Below, in pieces: positions 6,993 through 15,740 of a stretch of DNA of 20,583 bases. The translations under genes and the position numbers were made by a program. Each line of letters begins with the position of its first letter. The first letter of the stretch is position 1. Origin of the DNA: URNF01 sp045594105 (GTDB taxonomy: Bacteria > Bacillota > Clostridia > Oscillospirales > Acutalibacteraceae); assembly GCA_045594105.1 (NCBI GenBank), contig JAZNXY010000025.1, positions 1-20,583 of the forward strand, read 5' to 3'. The notes under the pieces are model-generated. The model had not been told where the DNA came from and did not search any database. It saw nothing but the letters and a program-made list of their open reading frames with translations.

Positions 6993-8117
6993 TTAAATCA
7001 CGTCTTTTATAGCGGCGAGAATACGTGCATCTGCATCACGGATAGCGAGGGTGGCGGCTTTTTCCGCCATTTGTTGCATACGGTCAGGGTTTGCTGTGAT
7101 GTCAAGAATGGTATTCCACAAAAGATCTGCTGTCAGGTCTTTTTCCTCAATGCAAACAGCAGCACCTTTGTTTACCAATGCCATAGCATTGTGGAACTGA
7201 TGATTTTCCGCTACATACGGAGACGGAATGAGAATGGACGGTTTGCCTGCGGCGGGGATTTCACTCAGGGTCATCGCACCGCAACGGCTGATAATAAGGT
7301 CTGCCGCCGCCATACAGGTGGGCATATTATCAATGTAGGGGCGGACCGAAAAGCCATCCGCTTCAAGCGGTATGCCTTTTGCGGTGAGTGCGGTGCTGAC
7401 CGTATCCCAACCGCCCTTGCCAACACCATGGATGTGCTGCAGCTTACCTTCGGCATAGCTGCGGGATAATACCTCGGTCATTGCCTCGTTGATGCGTTGT
7501 GCACCGAGACTGCCGCCGAAGGATACCACCAGCGGACGGTCGTCTGCACCGAGCTCTTTTCTGGCTTGTGCTTTCGCTTGTGCGGTATGCATCTGTGCAA
7601 AAGCAGGACGCAGGGGGTTGCCGGTAACAATCACTTTGCTGTTTGCGGGAAGATGCTTGCGTGCCGCTTCGCTGCACAGCAAAACGGTGGCACCTTCTTT
7701 GGCAAGCATTTTTACGGTAACACCCGGGAAGGCGTTGGATTCATGTACCAATACGGGAATGTGCATCTGCAGTGCCTTGCGCAGAATCGGACCACAGACA
7801 TAACCGCCTGTGCCGATGCAGATGTCGGGTTTGAAGGTTTTGAGAATATTGGCGGATGCGGCGGTGGCGGTAAACACGTTGATAACCGCACCGACATTAT
7901 GTTTGATGGCAGCGGGAGAGAGGGAACGATAAAAGCCCTTGACTTTTACGGTTTGTATCGGGTATCCCGCTTTGGGAACCAATTCCGTTTCCATTTTTCC
8001 TTCTGCACCAACAAACAAAAACTCGCTGTCGGGATATTCTTTTTTGATGATATCTGCGATGGCCAAGGCAGGATTGATATGTCCTGCGGTACCGCCGCCG
8101 GTTACCAGAACACGCAT
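6993..8117 (-). CDS. murG: Undecaprenyl-PP-MurNAc-pentapeptide-UDPGlcNAc GlcNAc transferase
   Basis: MurG adds GlcNAc to lipid I to make lipid II at the cytoplasmic membrane face. The 374-residue protein has the glycosyltransferase GT28 layout: an N-terminal Rossmann domain beginning MRVLVTGGGTAGHINPALAI, the conserved HESNAFPG (about 123-130), and a C-terminal UDP-GlcNAc-binding domain with SFGGSLGAQRINE, SRCGAMTLSE and PYVAENHQFHNA. GAGG is 7 bases from the ATG, and the gene begins 9 bases after the ftsW stop, so the two are co-transcribed. Confidence 0.97.
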   Translation of the reverse strand: MRVLVTGGGTAGHINPALAIADIIKKEYPDSEFLFVGAEGKMETELVPKAGYPIQTVKVKGFYRSLSPAAIKHNVGAVINVFTATAASANILKTFKPDICIGTGGYVCGPILRKALQMHIPVLVHESNAFPGVTVKMLAKEGATVLLCSEAARKHLPANSKVIVTGNPLRPAFAQMHTAQAKAQARKELGADDRPLVVSFGGSLGAQRINEAMTEVLSRSYAEGKLQHIHGVGKGGWDTVSTALTAKGIPLEADGFSVRPYIDNMPTCMAAADLIISRCGAMTLSEIPAAGKPSILIPSPYVAENHQFHNAMALVNKGAAVCIEEKDLTADLLWNTILDITANPDRMQQMAEKAATLAIRDADARILAAIKDVI

Positions 8118-8126
8118 AATGTTACC

Positions 8127-9308
8127 TCACTTTTTATCGAAATGACAGTGGCGAGACACAGATAGAACAACGCCCATTTGCATCAGCAGCATAATCAGAG
8201 AAGTACCGCCATAGCTGAAGAAGGGTAAGCTGATACCGGTATTGGGGAAGCTGTTTGTAACAACAGCGATGTTGAGCAGTGCCTGTATGCCCACCTGTGC
8301 TGTGAGGCCGGTGGCAAGTATTGCACCGAAGCGGTCGGATGCGTGCATAGCGATATAAAAACCACGCCACACCAAAAGACCGAACAGGGCAATGATCGCA
8401 ATAGCACCTACAAAGCCGATCTCTTCACATACTACTGCAAAAATGAAGTCATTTTGCGGTTCCGGGAGGAAGAGATGTTTTTGACGGGAGTTGCCGGGAC
8501 CTTGCCCCAACAGACCGCCGGAGCCGATGGTAAACAGCGATTGCACCGTCTGCCATGCCTGGTCACGTCCGGCAAGGCCGGAGTTGTACACGCCCATAGG
8601 GTCTTTGAACACTTCAATACGTTCCTGCTCGTATCCGGCAACAAAAACCACGACATATACCACGATAACGGCAAGACCGACCAGCATCAGCAGGTATCTT
8701 GTACGAACACCGCCAACCATCATCAATACAAAACCGAGACCGCACAAAAGCACGGTACCCGACAGATGCGGCTCGATGACCACAAGACCACAGGTGATAC
8801 CCAAAACGGTAATCAGGGGTACAAAACCGTGCAAGAAGGTCTTAATACGGCTGTAGTTCAATGAAATCAGATGCGCAAACAGCACGATAAGTGCAAATTT
8901 TGCGACTTCTGACGGCTGAAACTGACCGATACCCGGCAGACGTATCCAGCGGTGAATGCCGGTAGAGGACGGCAGTAACAGGGCGATACCCAGCAGCACC
9001 AACGATCCCAGCCACATTACCCAGGCGACACCGTGCCAGCGGTGGTAATCTACAAAAGAGAAAAGCAGCATAACGACGAGACCGCCGAGGGCAAACAAGA
9101 GCTGCTTGCGAATGAAAAACAGACTGTCACCGTCGTTGTGGTAAAAGGCATAGGCGTAGCTGGCAGAATATAACGAAATAAGACCCACGACCAGCACGGC
9201 GAGTGTGATGATCAAAAAGGGAAGATCAAAGCTCGCAGTGCAGAACCAAGTCTTTTTTCTTTTTTTGATTGCCGCAGTGGGATCGGCGGTCATCGGAATC
9301 ACCGACAT
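8127..9308 (-). CDS. ftsW: FtsW/SpoVE-family SEDS peptidoglycan glycosyltransferase
   Basis: This multi-pass SEDS protein polymerises lipid II into glycan strands with a partner class B PBP. I take the ATG at 9306-9308 (393 aa), because GAGGTG lies 6 bases upstream; the longer GTG start at 9317 lies inside that ribosome binding site. After a basic cytoplasmic tail there are about ten membrane segments. Recognisable motifs are RLPGIGQFQPSEVAK, the long extracellular loop with GLLGQGPGNSRQKHLFLPEP, QNDFIFAVVCEE, and FFSYGGTS near the C-terminus. The motif before transmembrane 5 is IEPHLSGT, with His181 where the family usually has an Asp (E/QPDxGT) proposed to be catalytic. SpoVE and FtsW cannot be told apart from the sequence alone, but the cluster context favours a division role. 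Confidence 0.93.
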   Translation of the reverse strand: MSVIPMTADPTAAIKKRKKTWFCTASFDLPFLIITLAVLVVGLISLYSASYAYAFYHNDGDSLFFIRKQLLFALGGLVVMLLFSFVDYHRWHGVAWVMWLGSLVLLGIALLLPSSTGIHRWIRLPGIGQFQPSEVAKFALIVLFAHLISLNYSRIKTFLHGFVPLITVLGITCGLVVIEPHLSGTVLLCGLGFVLMMVGGVRTRYLLMLVGLAVIVVYVVVFVAGYEQERIEVFKDPMGVYNSGLAGRDQAWQTVQSLFTIGSGGLLGQGPGNSRQKHLFLPEPQNDFIFAVVCEEIGFVGAIAIIALFGLLVWRGFYIAMHASDRFGAILATGLTAQVGIQALLNIAVVTNSFPNTGISLPFFSYGGTSLIMLLMQMGVVLSVSRHCHFDKK

Positions 9309-9336
9309 GTGTTTCACCTCGTTATAGTATGGCCGC

Positions 9337-10347
9337 TTACAGCATCAGTAATACGGCTAAGATAGACCCTGCGAGTGTAACAGCGGAGAAAACAAGAACG
9401 ATGGTGTTTTCTTTCCAGCCGCACATTTCAAAATGGTGATGCAAGGGGCTCATTTTGAAAAGACGTTTGCCTTTGGTGATTTTGAAGTAGGAAACCTGCA
9501 GAATGACCGACAGGTTTTCGAGAATGTAGATAATGCCGACAGGCACCAGCACAAACGGAATATTCAGTGCAAAAGCGAGAGAGGTCAGCACGGCACCAAT
9601 GTACAGAGAGCCGGTGTCACCCATAAATACTTTAGCGGGATGCAGATTCCACAGCAGAAAGCCCGCAAGTGCACCTGCAAACGCAACAGCGACCAGCTCC
9701 AGACCGAAAGCTGCACTGTGTCCCGCCAAAACGGCAAACGGTAAAACGGCTACGAAGCTGACGCTGCCGCAAAGACCGTCTACACCGTCGGTGAGATTAG
9801 TGGCATTGCTCATGGCAATAATCACGAATACGCAGAAAGGAATATACCAGAAACCGAAGTCCACCATACCGAAGAAGGGCACGTGGATGGTGGTGCCACC
9901 CACCAAATATTGCGACACAGCATATACAGCGGAAACGAGCAGCTGTGCCAACAGCTTCTGACGTGCGGTCAGACCGAGATTGCGTTTCTTGACAACCTTG
10001 ATATAGTCATCTGCAAAGCCGATAGCACTGCAGCCCAGCGGCAAGAACAGCGTACCGAGCAGTTTGACAACCAAAAGGGCACCGTCATCAAGCGGTTTAT
10101 CGGAAAGCAGCAGCTGTGCCGCCAATAAGCCGAGCACGGCGGTTACCGTGGTAGCAAGAATGAAAATAATACCGCCCATGGTGGGGGTGCCTTGCTTTTT
10201 CTGATGCCAGGCAGGACCTTCTTCACGGATGGTCTGACCGAAATGCAGACGCTGTAATTCCGGAATAACGATTTTGCCGAGCAGAGCGGCAAGAATGAAG
10301 GAAAATATGCCGCCGGCCGCTAAAATGATAATTTGTGTGGTGTTCAT
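9337..10347 (-). CDS. mraY: Phospho-N-acetylmuramoyl-pentapeptide-transferase
   Basis: MraY makes lipid I by moving phospho-MurNAc-pentapeptide from UDP onto undecaprenyl phosphate in the membrane. The 336-residue protein has about ten membrane helices. It shows the diagnostic motifs GTPTMGGIIFI, the Mg/substrate-binding FADDYIKVVKKRN, NATNLTDGVDGL, KVFMGDTGSLYIG and the C-terminal PLHHHFEMCGW. AAGGAG is 9 bases from the ATG. It lies directly between murE and ftsW, with no murF before it and no murD after it. Confidence 0.98.
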   Translation of the reverse strand: MNTTQIIILAAGGIFSFILAALLGKIVIPELQRLHFGQTIREEGPAWHQKKQGTPTMGGIIFILATTVTAVLGLLAAQLLLSDKPLDDGALLVVKLLGTLFLPLGCSAIGFADDYIKVVKKRNLGLTARQKLLAQLLVSAVYAVSQYLVGGTTIHVPFFGMVDFGFWYIPFCVFVIIAMSNATNLTDGVDGLCGSVSFVAVLPFAVLAGHSAAFGLELVAVAFAGALAGFLLWNLHPAKVFMGDTGSLYIGAVLTSLAFALNIPFVLVPVGIIYILENLSVILQVSYFKITKGKRLFKMSPLHHHFEMCGWKENTIVLVFSAVTLAGSILAVLLML

Positions 10348-10370
10348 ACGTCTTTACTCCTTAACACTGT

Positions 10371-11813
10371 TTATTCCAAAGCAGCGAGTGCCTCGGCAAC
10401 CACTTCACGTTCGTCCAGGTGAATGGTGCCGTCTGCCAGAATCTGATATGTTTCATGGCCTTTGCCTGCCAATAGGATAGTATCGCCCACTTTGGCATTT
10501 TTAACGGCATAGTGAATGGCTTCAATACGGTTTTCAATCACCGTATAGGGTGTTTTGCTGCTCTGCATACCGCCTAAGATATCCTGAATAATGGCGGCAG
10601 GATTTTCCGAACGCGGATTATCCGAGGTGACGATAACATAGTCGGACAGTGCTGCGGCAACGGCACCCATTTTGGGGCGTTTGGTGCGGTCTCGGTCACC
10701 GCCGCAGCCGAATACGGTAACAAGGCGGCCTTCGCAGCAAGCTTTTAACGTTTTGCAGATGTTTTGGAGGCCGTCCGGCGTATGTGCATAGTCGATAACC
10801 ACGGTAAAATCCCGACCGGTAGGAACGATTTCCGCACGACCCTTCACGCCGATAGCAATACGCAGCGTGTCGATAACCATTTGAAAGGGGATGCCCAGGG
10901 TGATGGCCGCTGTCGCCGCCGCCATACCGTTATATACGGAAAACTCACCGGGGATATGTAAGGTTACACGACCGATGGTGTCGGGGGTGACCAGCTCATA
11001 TCTTACACCGTCGGGTTTATAGCAAATATTTTTGGCTATAAAATCGGCACTGTTGTGTTTAATGGAATAGTGGGCAACAGGTGTAGAAAGTCCTTCCTCC
11101 AATGCTGCACACCACGGGTCGTCTATATTCAAAACGGCGGTGCGGCTGACCTCAAACAAGCGTTTTTTTGCCAGCATATAGTTTTCCATTGTGCCGTGAT
11201 AATCGAGATGATCCTGGGTGAGATTGGTAAACACACCGACGTCAAAGGTACAGCAACCGACACGGTATTGGTCCAAAGCATGAGAGGATACTTCCATAAC
11301 GCAGTAGGTGCAGCCCTCTGCCACCATCAGTGCGAACAGACTTTGCAGTTCATAGGTGTCGGGGGTGGTACGTGCGGCAGGGAGTGCACGGTCGCCTATC
11401 ATATTCTGAATGGTGCCGACAAGGCCAACCTTGTGACCTGCTGCCTCCAGAATGCTCTTCAGCAAGCATACGGTGGTGGTTTTACCGTTGGTACCTGTTA
11501 CGCCTACCAGATGCAGCTGCTTGGAGGGGTGGTGAAACCAATTCGCAGAAATAAAAGACCAAGCCAGACGGGCATTTTCGGTGATAATCTGATTGGGCAA
11601 CCCCAAATCCCGTTCGACAACAATCGCAGCAGCACCTTTTTCCAGTGCGCCGGGTGCAAAATCGTGACCGTCAACCACAGTGCCGCTGATGCACACGAAC
11701 AGTGTGCCGGCCTCTACCTTACGGGAATCGCAGGTAACCGATACGATGTCGGTGTCGGGAGAAACGGCAAAGGGCTGTACAGCAATCCCTTGTAACACTT
11801 CGGATAATCTCAT
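10371..11813 (-). CDS. murE: UDP-MurNAc-Ala-Glu--meso-diaminopimelate ligase
   Basis: MurE adds the third amino acid to the peptidoglycan stem peptide in the cytosol using ATP. The 480-residue product has the Mur-ligase layout: an N-terminal UDP-binding domain, a central ATPase domain with the P-loop GVTGTNGKTTTV (about 106-117), and a C-terminal domain. The motif DNPR at residues 398-401 (DNPRSENP) is the known marker for meso-diaminopimelate; lysine-adding enzymes differ here. This predicts DAP-type peptidoglycan. AGGAGG is 8 bases from the ATG, and the gene starts 21 bases after the PBP stop. The next ligase, MurF, is not adjacent. Confidence 0.97.
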   Translation of the reverse strand: MRLSEVLQGIAVQPFAVSPDTDIVSVTCDSRKVEAGTLFVCISGTVVDGHDFAPGALEKGAAAIVVERDLGLPNQIITENARLAWSFISANWFHHPSKQLHLVGVTGTNGKTTTVCLLKSILEAAGHKVGLVGTIQNMIGDRALPAARTTPDTYELQSLFALMVAEGCTYCVMEVSSHALDQYRVGCCTFDVGVFTNLTQDHLDYHGTMENYMLAKKRLFEVSRTAVLNIDDPWCAALEEGLSTPVAHYSIKHNSADFIAKNICYKPDGVRYELVTPDTIGRVTLHIPGEFSVYNGMAAATAAITLGIPFQMVIDTLRIAIGVKGRAEIVPTGRDFTVVIDYAHTPDGLQNICKTLKACCEGRLVTVFGCGGDRDRTKRPKMGAVAAALSDYVIVTSDNPRSENPAAIIQDILGGMQSSKTPYTVIENRIEAIHYAVKNAKVGDTILLAGKGHETYQILADGTIHLDEREVVAEALAALE

Positions 11814-11834
11814 GGGGAAAACCTCCTTTGGTTA

Positions 11835-14126
11835 TCAGCCGCCGTCTGCGGCGTCGTTATATATGAAGGAAACGGTGACGGTAGTGCCGGGCGCAACCGC
11901 CGTGCCGGGTGCAATGCTTTGCTTACTTGCAGCTGTCTGCCCCGATTCCAGACCGACGCCTGACAGCTGTATGTTCAGTCCCGCATTGGTGGCGGTCAGG
12001 TTTGCGGCGGAAACACTCATACCTTGGAAATTCGGAACGGTAACGGTGCGTTCCAATGCATTTTCGTCAGTATACAGAACTACGATACCGTTTTTAGGCA
12101 TCGATTGCCCTGCCTCGGGGATTTGTTTTAACACGGTATCACCGCTGCCCACCTTACGCACGGTGAGACCTGCGTTGGTAACGGCGGCCTCTGCTGCGGC
12201 AAGGGGTTTGCCGGTAACAGCGGGGGAGGTGGTGCTGAGCTTTGCCAGCTCTGCGGTGGTGTATTTGGGCTCAACACCGAGGTACGGAAGCACATCGGAC
12301 AGAATCTTCTGTGCAACAGGAGCGGAAATGGTGCCGCCGAAGCGTACCGCACATTGCGGCTGGTCCAACAACACGAGAATAGCAACCTTCGGGTCGTCGG
12401 CAGGTGCAAATCCCGCAAAGGAGGCGACCACCTCGTTACCTTCCATATCTCGTTTCTCGGAGGTAGCCGTTTTGCCTGCAACACGGTAGCCGGCAACGTA
12501 AGCACTCTTGCAACCGCCGGTGGTTACCGCTGCGAGCATCATATCCGAAACTTTGGAGGCGGTTTCTTTGGAGACAACCTGTCTGCGGACCACTGTTTCG
12601 GTGTTGTCAACGACGTTACCTTCGCTATCCAGCACCTGCTTTACTACGTGGGGAGAAAGCAGCTTGCCGCCGTTCGCAATGGTAGAAATGGCGGTAATCA
12701 TCTGGATGGGGGTCACCTTACTGGTCTGACCGAAAGCGGCGGTAGCCAGAGAGGCGGCGGTGTTGTTTAGGGTTTGCTCGTTGTGGTACAACCCCGCGTT
12801 AGAGGTTTCACCACTCATATCAATGCCGCTTTTTTCGGTAAAGCCAAAGGCGGTAAAGTATTTGAAGAACACACTGCCGCCCATTTTGAGACCGAGCTGC
12901 ATAAAATACGGGTTGCAGGAGGAGGAAATGGCAGCCGCCATATCCTGCATGCCGTGACCTCCCGCTTTGTGACAGCGAATGGTCCAACCGCCGACCACGT
13001 GGTAGCCGGGGCAGTTATAGCTGGTGGAAAGTGCACCGATACCCTCTTCTAATGCGGCGGCAGCGGTGAACACCTTGAAAACCGAACCCGGTTCGTACGT
13101 TTCGGAAACAACCTTGTTTCTCCACTGCGTTTCCAGAGCGGTTTTACGGAATGTGGCTTTCTCTTCTTCGGGCAGTTCCTCGATATATGCCAGCGTTTCT
13201 TCCGAAAGGGTAAACGGTTGGTTAGGGTCGTAATCGCCTTTGGTAGCCATAGCGAGAATGCCGCCTGTATTGACATCCTGGATGATGACACTGCCACGGT
13301 TGGTGGTGCCCGTATCCTTGACCGCTTCTTCCAGGTATTTTTCGGCATACATTTGTATGGTCTGATCAATGGTAAGCATCAGACTGTTGCCGTCCTCTGC
13401 ATCCACTACCTTGCTGTATTCCATTTCAGTGGGCATCTGGTCGCCTAAACCGTTTTGTGCGGTGATAATGCGACCGGGTGTACCCGAGAGAATATCGTTG
13501 TAGGCGGCCTCCAGACCTTCCAGACCCTTGTTGTCCGTGCCGGTGAAGCCCAGCACATGGGAAAGCAGGGTTCCTTGCGGATAGTAGCGCTTGTAGTCGG
13601 GGATGATACTGAAAACACCTGCAAGGCCGTTCTCGGTAACCCATTTGCTGAAGGCCTCTTTTTGAGCAAACTCTACACGGCTTTTGATAACCTCGTACTG
13701 AGAATTGGTTTTACCTGTCTGGTTATACAGTGTTTCACGGTCAACCTGCAGGATGGCGGACAGTTCGTCTGCCACAAAGGTACGCAGCTGATCAACGGTT
13801 GCCAAATTATCGTAGTTTTTGAGGTTTACGTCGGAAAGGGCAAGCGGAGACATAATTAAACGCCAAACCTCTGCGGAGACCGCCAGAGGTTCCATATTGG
13901 CATCATAGATGGTGCCGCGTTTTGCAGCCACCTGGCTGTCGCTTACCTGTTGCGAGCGGGCACGTGCCAACCACATATCACCTTGTACCAGTTGAATGAC
14001 ACCCATGTTAAAGATGACATATACAGCAACGGCGAGCATCAGAACAAGTGCAACGTAACTACGCACTTTCATAGCATTCGAAGGTTTTTTCCCGACTGTC
14101 CGGTCTTCTCTTTTTTTCTTGTGCAT
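11835..14126 (-). CDS. Class B penicillin-binding protein with PASTA domains (SpoVD/PBP2B-like)
   Basis: This is a monofunctional transpeptidase that cross-links septal peptidoglycan, presumably as partner of the nearby FtsW. I choose the ATG at 14124-14126 (763 aa) because GAGGTG lies 6 bases upstream; the GTG at 14135 is part of that site. In order it has a basic cytoplasmic tail, a membrane helix at about 26-48, a dimerisation domain starting with AAKRGTIYDANMEPLAVS, the transpeptidase domain, and two PASTA domains (about 640-695 and 700-760). The active site Ser348 is in EPGSVFK, the SxN motif is Ser403-Cys404-Asn405, and the third motif is Lys552-Thr553-Ala554 instead of KTG. PASTA domains bind wall fragments or beta-lactams in related proteins. 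The gene could be a division or a sporulation PBP. Confidence 0.94.
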   Translation of the reverse strand: MHKKKREDRTVGKKPSNAMKVRSYVALVLMLAVAVYVIFNMGVIQLVQGDMWLARARSQQVSDSQVAAKRGTIYDANMEPLAVSAEVWRLIMSPLALSDVNLKNYDNLATVDQLRTFVADELSAILQVDRETLYNQTGKTNSQYEVIKSRVEFAQKEAFSKWVTENGLAGVFSIIPDYKRYYPQGTLLSHVLGFTGTDNKGLEGLEAAYNDILSGTPGRIITAQNGLGDQMPTEMEYSKVVDAEDGNSLMLTIDQTIQMYAEKYLEEAVKDTGTTNRGSVIIQDVNTGGILAMATKGDYDPNQPFTLSEETLAYIEELPEEEKATFRKTALETQWRNKVVSETYEPGSVFKVFTAAAALEEGIGALSTSYNCPGYHVVGGWTIRCHKAGGHGMQDMAAAISSSCNPYFMQLGLKMGGSVFFKYFTAFGFTEKSGIDMSGETSNAGLYHNEQTLNNTAASLATAAFGQTSKVTPIQMITAISTIANGGKLLSPHVVKQVLDSEGNVVDNTETVVRRQVVSKETASKVSDMMLAAVTTGGCKSAYVAGYRVAGKTATSEKRDMEGNEVVASFAGFAPADDPKVAILVLLDQPQCAVRFGGTISAPVAQKILSDVLPYLGVEPKYTTAELAKLSTTSPAVTGKPLAAAEAAVTNAGLTVRKVGSGDTVLKQIPEAGQSMPKNGIVVLYTDENALERTVTVPNFQGMSVSAANLTATNAGLNIQLSGVGLESGQTAASKQSIAPGTAVAPGTTVTVSFIYNDAADGG

Positions 14127-14181
14127 ACATGTCACCTCTACAAAAAATACCGGTTAATTCACCCTAAAGAAAAGCAAGAAA

Positions 14182-14278
14182 CGAGAGTTAAGATTTTCTC
14201 CCAACTCTCGATGTAATACATAATACTATACCTATTTGGAAACAGGAATGGCTATGCGGATTTTACGAGAAAATCTGC
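14182..14278 (-). other. ftsL-pbp gap with two hairpins
   Basis: The 136 bases between ftsL and the PBP gene hold two inverted repeats. One has 8-bp arms CGAGAGTT/AACTCTCG (14182-14189 and 14203-14210). The other has 9-bp arms (14256-14264 and 14270-14278, one G-T pair) and carries the ftsL stop codon in its loop region. The base runs AGATTTTCTC (14191-14200) and GAGAAAATCT (14267-14276) are also complementary, so the two hairpins could be exclusive with a long-range pairing. Neither is followed by a T run good enough for a terminator, and I see no convincing promoter. Confidence 0.4.
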
Positions 14279-14733
14279 ACAATACCATTCCAGATCGCAG
14301 CAAGAAAGCCGGTGTTGCCGCCGGAAACCGTCACCGTGTCCGTGCCGGAAACGGTGATGTAGTTAATTTGGTTGGTGTCTGACAGTGTCATGCCGCTTTC
14401 CCTGGCATATTCGTTTACATTGGCGATGGAAGTTTTGCTTGCCAGCTCGGACTCCAGACGCACCTGCTCACTCTGCAGCTCGGCAAGACGACTTTCCGCC
14501 TGCGAAATGCGGGCGTTTACCTCGGTGAGCTGTACGCCTAAGGTGATACGCAGGCCAATCACGGCAACCACTGCCAAAACGATCAGCACAACAGCGGAAA
14601 CGTTAAGAACACGCTGTAATTTTTTGCGGCGGTTGTTGCGTTTGATTTCTTTTTTATTCGGTTTTAAGGCGACCAGCTTGGTTTTCTTGCTTTCGAAAAG
14701 CGACAGGTCGTAAGCGTATTCGCTGTTGGCCAT
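14263..14733 (-). CDS. ftsL: FtsL-like septum formation protein
   Basis: FtsL is a small bitopic divisome protein that pairs with FtsB/DivIC and FtsQ to activate FtsW and its PBP. The 156-residue product is assigned by architecture and position rather than strong sequence identity. It has a lysine/arginine-rich cytoplasmic part (about 18-40), one membrane helix (about 44-63), then a coiled coil (about 70-102, LTEVNARISQAESRLAELQS) and a short conserved-looking ESGM segment. The C-terminus ends in a hydrophobic stretch, GFLAAIWNGIVQIFS, which is not typical for FtsL. AAGGAG is 9-10 bases from the ATG. It lies between rsmH and the PBP, the standard place for ftsL. Confidence 0.88.
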   Translation of the reverse strand: MANSEYAYDLSLFESKKTKLVALKPNKKEIKRNNRRKKLQRVLNVSAVVLIVLAVVAVIGLRITLGVQLTEVNARISQAESRLAELQSEQVRLESELASKTSIANVNEYARESGMTLSDTNQINYITVSGTDTVTVSGGNTGFLAAIWNGIVQIFS

Positions 14734-14766
14734 ACAAACGTCTCCTTCTTTTATATTCCTTATATA

Positions 14767-15705
14767 TTATTCATACCGTTCATGCAGACGGCGGATACAT
14801 CTGAGTTTTGCGGAGCGGGCACGAGGGTTTTGTGCCAATTCTTCTTTGGATGCGGTTACAGGTTTTGCGGGATGTCCCGCAGGGGTTCTGCCACAGGTGC
14901 AAATAGGAAAATCCTTCGGGCAAATACACCCTTGCTTTAATGTTTGAAACCGCTGTTTGACGATGCGGTCCTCCAGTGAATGGAAGGTGATGACCGCTAA
15001 AATACCGCCGTCCTTCAAACAATCGAATGCGGTATCTAATGCGGCGGACAAGCAATCCAGTTCGCCGTTTACGGCGATACGCAGTGCCTGAAACACACGC
15101 CGTGCAGGGTGTCCGTCACGTCTGGCAGCGGCAGGGACGGCATTACAGATAACGTCAGCCAGCTGCAAGGTGGTTTTGATGCTGTTGTTTGCCCGATGAC
15201 GAACAATATCAGCGGCAATGCGACGAGAGAACTTTTCTTCGCCGTATTCGAAAAAGATTTTCGAGAGCTCTTGCTCGGATAAGGTGTTTACCAGATCGGC
15301 GGCTGTAGTGCCGCTTTGGCTCATACGCATATCCAGCGGTGCGTCCGTATGGTACGAAAAACCACGGGAGCCCTCGTCCAACTGATGAGACGAAACGCCG
15401 ATGTCCAGCAGGATGCCGTCTACGGCAGGAATATCCAACGAGGACAACACGTTGTCCATTTCGGTGAAATTGGAATGCACCACGGTGGCAGGCAAGCCCT
15501 GCAGTCGTGCACTTGCGGCGACGATGGCGTCGGGGTCACGGTCTAATGAAATCAAACGGCCGCTTGTGAGGCGGCTTGCAATGGCAGAGGAATGTCCGCC
15601 GCCGCCTGCTGTACCGTCAAGATATATGCCGTCGGGCTTGATTTCCAGTGCGTCGACGGTTTCCTGCAACAACACCGGAATATGATACTGTCCGCTGTCT
15701 GCCAT
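14767..15705 (-). CDS. rsmH: 16S rRNA (cytosine(1402)-N(4))-methyltransferase
   Basis: RsmH (MraW) methylates C1402 in the decoding centre of 16S rRNA with S-adenosylmethionine. The 312 residues match the family. The N-terminus has the signature HIPVLLQETVDAL and the SAM-binding loop YLDGTAGGGGHSSAIASRL; the central part has GILLDIGVSSHQLDEGSRGF, and the C-terminal part has ITFHSLEDRIVKQRF and an ending rich in Cys (GCICPKDFPICTCGR), all typical of the family. The ribosome binding site AAAGGCG is weaker than that of its neighbours. It follows mraZ by 35 bases in the conserved mraZ-rsmH-ftsL order. Confidence 0.97.
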   Translation of the reverse strand: MADSGQYHIPVLLQETVDALEIKPDGIYLDGTAGGGGHSSAIASRLTSGRLISLDRDPDAIVAASARLQGLPATVVHSNFTEMDNVLSSLDIPAVDGILLDIGVSSHQLDEGSRGFSYHTDAPLDMRMSQSGTTAADLVNTLSEQELSKIFFEYGEEKFSRRIAADIVRHRANNSIKTTLQLADVICNAVPAAARRDGHPARRVFQALRIAVNGELDCLSAALDTAFDCLKDGGILAVITFHSLEDRIVKQRFQTLKQGCICPKDFPICTCGRTPAGHPAKPVTASKEELAQNPRARSAKLRCIRRLHERYE

Positions 15706-15740
15706 TACCGTTCACGCCTTTCTTGTTATCAGAACTTACA

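Noticed and set aside
9309..9317. GTG as an earlier start of ftsW
   Set aside because: The GTG is part of the GAGGTG ribosome binding site that serves the ATG at 9306-9308.
14127..14135. GTG as an earlier start of the PBP gene
   Set aside because: It is also inside a GAGGTG ribosome binding site; the ATG at 14124-14126 has the correct 6-base spacing.
14256..14278. Terminator at the end of ftsL
   Set aside because: The stem is AT-rich and no T run follows on the minus strand; the operon continues into the PBP gene.
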